Positions 6,538-9,005 of a DNA stretch of 9,005 bases are shown piece by piece. How positions within the stretch are numbered: position 1 is the first letter of the stretch; each line of letters starts with the position of its first letter. The DNA comes from Gammaproteobacteria bacterium (GTDB taxonomy: Bacteria; Pseudomonadota; Gammaproteobacteria; Steroidobacterales; GCA-2729495): assembly GCA_023150055.1 (NCBI GenBank), contig JAKLLP010000069.1, positions 1-9,005 on the forward strand, in the 5' to 3' direction. Under the pieces are notes generated by a model. That model searched no databases. It had not been told where the DNA came from and saw nothing but the letters and a program-made list of their open reading frames with translations. Position numbers and translations under genes: made by a program.

Positions 6538-8082
6538 TCAGAACTGGAAGTAAAGAAACTCGCTTACTTTCGTCAGGTCGGAAATGGCGACCACCGCCAT
6601 CACGGCGATCAAAATGGCCCAGCGGAGCGTGGGCGTCCATTCGACGGAGAACTTGTTCAGTCTGAACATTTCGGTGCCGAGGGCGGGGTGGTGCGTGCGC
6701 ATCAGCTCGATGGTGTTGGGCATGAACCAGACGATTCCAAGCAGCCCCAGCAGCTTGAGAAAGTCTGTCGGACCGCCGAACTCGCCGAATCCCTGGGCGA
6801 CGATATACGCGTCGGGAATCCACCGGTTCAGCATGATCACCAGGGCATCGAGATTGCCCGGCAACGAGAACCCGTTCAGACCCGCCATGGCGCGATACAT
6901 CCCGACGACGCCCTGCATCGTTTCTGCGCGGAAGGTGACCCAGGCGACGACGACGGCGGCGAAGGTGATCGCACGCCCGGCGAACAGGCCGGCACCGGCG
7001 GGCGGTTGCCCGTTCATCCACCCGGCTTTTTCGCGCAGGGCGTGCCAGGCGTGATTGACGACCAGGTAGAGGCCATGCAGCCCGCCCCAGAGGACGAAAG
7101 TCCACTCCGCTCCATGCCATAACCCGCCGAGCAACATGGTGATCATCAGGTTGGCGTGCCGCCGCGTTGGGCCCTTGCGATTGCCGCCGAGCGGTATATA
7201 CAAATAGTCGCGGAGAAAGCGGGACAGCGTGATGTGCCAGCGGCGCCAGAATTCGATGATGTTGCTGGCGCGGTATGGCGAGAAGAAATTGAGCGGCAGC
7301 GTGATGCCGAACATGCGTGCGGCCCCCAGCGCCATCTCCGAGTAACCGCAGAAATCGAAGTAGATCTGGAATGTATAGGCGAGCGCGCCGCCCCACGCCT
7401 CGAAGAACGTCAAGGCCATACCGCCGTCTGCGGCGGCAAAGACCGGCGTCGAATGCACGGCGATACCGTCCGCCAGCATGACTTTCTTGAACAACCCGAT
7501 GAAGAAAATGGTGCTGCCGACGGCGATGTTCTCGGGCCTGATCCGGTACAGGGAGTCGGCCGCGAACTGTGGCAGCATCTCCTTGTGGTGAACGATCGGG
7601 CCGGCGATCAATTGCGGGAAGAAGGTCACGAACAGGCAATAGTGCAGAAAACTGTGTTCCCGCGTCTTTCCATGGAAAGCATCGATCAGGAACGTTATTT
7701 GCTGGAACGTGAAAAAGGAAATCGCGAGCGGCAGCACGATCGGGGCGATGTCGATGGTCGTCCCCGTCACGGCATTCAGGTTGTCGACGAAGAAGTTCGC
7801 GTACTTGAAATACCCCAGGAGCGCCAGGTTCGATGCGATGCCGATGACGAGCAGTGGCTTCCAGGGGCGTTCCTCGAGGGTGTTCGCGATCGCGTAGTTG
7901 AAGATCATCGACAGGAGAATCAGGCCCAGATAAACCGGGTTCCACCAGCCGTAAAAGAACAGCGATGCGCCCACCAGCCAGCTGATCGCGACGCGATGGT
8001 GGCCTCTGGCGCCGATGGCGAAGAAGCCGATCAGCGTGATCGGCAGGAACAGGAAGATGAAAACGAAGGAGTTGAAAAGCAT
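6538..8082 (-). CDS. MBOAT-family membrane-bound O-acyltransferase (AlgI-like)
   Basis: A complete 514-aa polytopic membrane protein. Its N-terminus MLFNSFVFIFLFLPITL is the usual start of AlgI-like proteins and fixes the ATG, even though no clear ribosome site precedes it. Further signatures in order are SLFFYGWWNP (40-49), LGYFKYANFF (89-98), FFTFQQITFLIDAF (123-136), FPQLIAGPIV (155-164), QIYFDFCGYSEMALG (239-253), FWRRWHITLSRFLRDYLYIP (278-297), GGNRKG (299-304) and LLGGLWHGAEWTF (317-329). His323 in WHGA corresponds to the essential MBOAT histidine, and His283 is a second conserved one. Family members move acetyl groups from cytoplasmic acetyl-CoA through the inner membrane to a periplasmic SGNH partner for glycan O-acetylation, as in alginate acetylation. 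The next gene downstream encodes such a partner. It is the first gene of the minus-strand run and is divergent from the SGNH gene at 8375. Confidence 0.93.
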   Translation of the reverse strand: MLFNSFVFIFLFLPITLIGFFAIGARGHHRVAISWLVGASLFFYGWWNPVYLGLILLSMIFNYAIANTLEERPWKPLLVIGIASNLALLGYFKYANFFVDNLNAVTGTTIDIAPIVLPLAISFFTFQQITFLIDAFHGKTREHSFLHYCLFVTFFPQLIAGPIVHHKEMLPQFAADSLYRIRPENIAVGSTIFFIGLFKKVMLADGIAVHSTPVFAAADGGMALTFFEAWGGALAYTFQIYFDFCGYSEMALGAARMFGITLPLNFFSPYRASNIIEFWRRWHITLSRFLRDYLYIPLGGNRKGPTRRHANLMITMLLGGLWHGAEWTFVLWGGLHGLYLVVNHAWHALREKAGWMNGQPPAGAGLFAGRAITFAAVVVAWVTFRAETMQGVVGMYRAMAGLNGFSLPGNLDALVIMLNRWIPDAYIVAQGFGEFGGPTDFLKLLGLLGIVWFMPNTIELMRTHHPALGTEMFRLNKFSVEWTPTLRWAILIAVMAVVAISDLTKVSEFLYFQF

Positions 8083-8374
8083 TGACGACGTTCGATGCCG
8101 TGGGTCTGCGACATCGTACGGAGATCGACGGGCACCGGATGCCGCCTGCCGACAGCATGCGATACGGTGGGGTCATCCGCGGCTCGATGCGTGTCGGCTG
8201 CCCGGTTGCGCCCTCTAGGTGTCTCTCTTGCCGGCCGGTAGGTTCACCATAATCGCCATAACGTGCTGACGGTGCGGCAGTATACGATACACACGGCTTA
8301 AGAATCCCTGAAAGGACCACGGCGGCGCAGTCGGGATTGCGGCTGCGTCGACGCTGCAACCAGCGCGAGTGCTC
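8083..8374. promoter_or_regulatory. Divergent intergenic region, likely holding promoters for the MBOAT and second SGNH genes
   Basis: This 292-bp spacer separates two genes pointing away from each other, so it should hold at least one promoter for each side. It contains the most A/T-rich patches of the neighbourhood, around 8247-8262 and 8279-8304. On the minus strand TATACT (8284-8279) matches the sigma-70 -10 box at five of six positions, but no good -35 box is placed 16-18 bp upstream of it. On the plus strand TATACG/TACGAT near 8281-8288 are weak -10 candidates. CCGGCCGG at 8231-8238 is a short palindrome. No convincing small gene, tRNA or terminator was seen. The region's role follows from layout; the individual boxes are tentative. 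Confidence 0.4.
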
Positions 8375-9005
8375 ATGTGCGCGACTGACGATATCGGGAA
8401 CCGAACCCGGCGAGGCGTCTCGCCAGCGGACATCTCCTCACCACCGCCGTCCGCGGGACCGGCCGAGCGCCGGATCGCCGGCGCAATGGGTCTCGGGCTG
8501 GCTCTCCTCGGCGCGCTGTCCATGTTGGCCGCGCTCGGTTGGGCGCCGGGGATCGACCTCGCTTCCCGTGCCGGGCGGATCGTCGGTGCGGCTGCCGGCG
8601 CCGGGATGATCGCGGGCGGCGCAGGTCTCTGGCGGCTTCGCGGCCGCGTTCGAACCAGGCGCCTCGTCGGCATGACGGCTTATGTTGTCTTCCTGCTGCT
8701 CATGGCGGAAGGGGTGCTGCAGCTGGCAAGCCGTCTCCACCCGCGCTGGGGGTTCATCCTGTCCGAGCTGCCGGCCGCAGTGGCCGATCCCGTCCTGGGA
8801 CATCGCCCCTCTCCGCTGCATCCCGAGCACGATTCCAACGGTTTCCGCAATCGGACCGTACCCGAGTCCGTCGACTTCGTTGCCCTGGGAGATTCGCAGA
8901 CGTACGGCGACAACGCTGACCGCGAGTCTGCATGGCCGCAGCAGTTGTCCGCGCTCACCGGCCGGGCAATCTACAACATGGCTTTCGGCGGCTATTCGGC
9001 GCCGC
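8375..9005 (+). CDS. SGNH/GDSL hydrolase-like protein with N-terminal membrane segments (3' partial)
   Basis: The frame is open from ATG 8375 to the end of the window, giving 210 visible residues and no stop. After a polar, Pro-rich leader (1-33) come about three hydrophobic segments, roughly 34-57, 67-86 and 96-117. A linker follows with DPVLGHRPSPLHPEHDSNGF (138-157), a layout common just before the catalytic domain in polysaccharide-linked SGNH proteins. Then comes FVALGDSQTYGDN (168-180) with candidate nucleophile Ser174, and YNMAFGGYSAP (200-210), which probably contains the block II glycine. The C-terminal Asp/His block is beyond the window. It is likely an esterase or acyltransferase acting on an exported glycan, but its reaction is not shown. 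No strong ribosome site is seen. GTG 8369 and ATG 8486 (just before the first membrane segment) are alternative starts. It is divergent from the MBOAT gene. Confidence 0.75.
   Translation, partial: MCATDDIGNRTRRGVSPADISSPPPSAGPAERRIAGAMGLGLALLGALSMLAALGWAPGIDLASRAGRIVGAAAGAGMIAGGAGLWRLRGRVRTRRLVGMTAYVVFLLLMAEGVLQLASRLHPRWGFILSELPAAVADPVLGHRPSPLHPEHDSNGFRNRTVPESVDFVALGDSQTYGDNADRESAWPQQLSALTGRAIYNMAFGGYSAP

Noticed and set aside
6515..8359. In-frame upstream extension of the SGNH gene, giving a 963-codon frame across the whole MBOAT gene
   Set aside because: The extra residues are Arg/His/Pro-rich and overlap the same-strand MBOAT gene in another frame. A normal start with a membrane anchor exists at 6514.
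8215..8376. Possible small minus-strand ORF of about 53 codons starting inside the divergent region
   Set aside because: No family resemblance and no ribosome site; its start overlaps the start of the plus-strand SGNH gene.

Overview
This window is part of a surface-polysaccharide biosynthesis locus. The organism is probably a high-GC Gram-negative bacterium, most likely a proteobacterium. This rests on strongly G/C-biased third codon positions, long empty antisense frames, tightly overlapping genes, and an AlgI-like O-acylation module that normally acts across an inner membrane into a periplasm. The sequence alone does not fix genus or family. No rRNA, tRNA, CRISPR array, transposase or phage gene is seen.

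Region 1 (1-4575, + strand) is a compact, translationally coupled run. It holds the 3' end of one asparagine-synthase-type amidotransferase, a complete second one (635 aa), a family 2 glycosyltransferase, and a family 4 (GT-B) glycosyltransferase. Junctions are 2 bp apart, then a 17-bp overlap, then a 4-bp ATGA overlap. The last gene is broken as written: near 4355 its reading frame changes, and the stretch that normally carries the E-x7-E donor-sugar motif is absent.

Region 2 (4542-8082, - strand) reads toward region 1. In transcription order it encodes an AlgI-like MBOAT membrane O-acyltransferase, a membrane-anchored SGNH/GDSL protein resembling its periplasmic acetyltransferase partner, and a FkbM-type SAM-dependent methyltransferase. 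The FkbM gene ends inside the 3' end of the GT4 gene, giving a 34-bp tail-to-tail overlap. A 170-bp GC-rich spacer with short palindromes separates the SGNH and FkbM genes.

Region 3 (8375 to the end, + strand) is divergent from the MBOAT gene across a 292-bp spacer. It encodes a second SGNH/GDSL protein that begins with about three membrane segments and runs off the window.

A reasonable reading is that the glycosyltransferases assemble a repeat unit, the amidotransferases convert carboxyl groups (on sugars, or simply on aspartate) to amides, FkbM adds O-methyl groups, and the MBOAT/SGNH proteins O-acetylate the polymer. The family assignments are well supported. The particular sugars, and whether all parts modify the same polymer, are inference.
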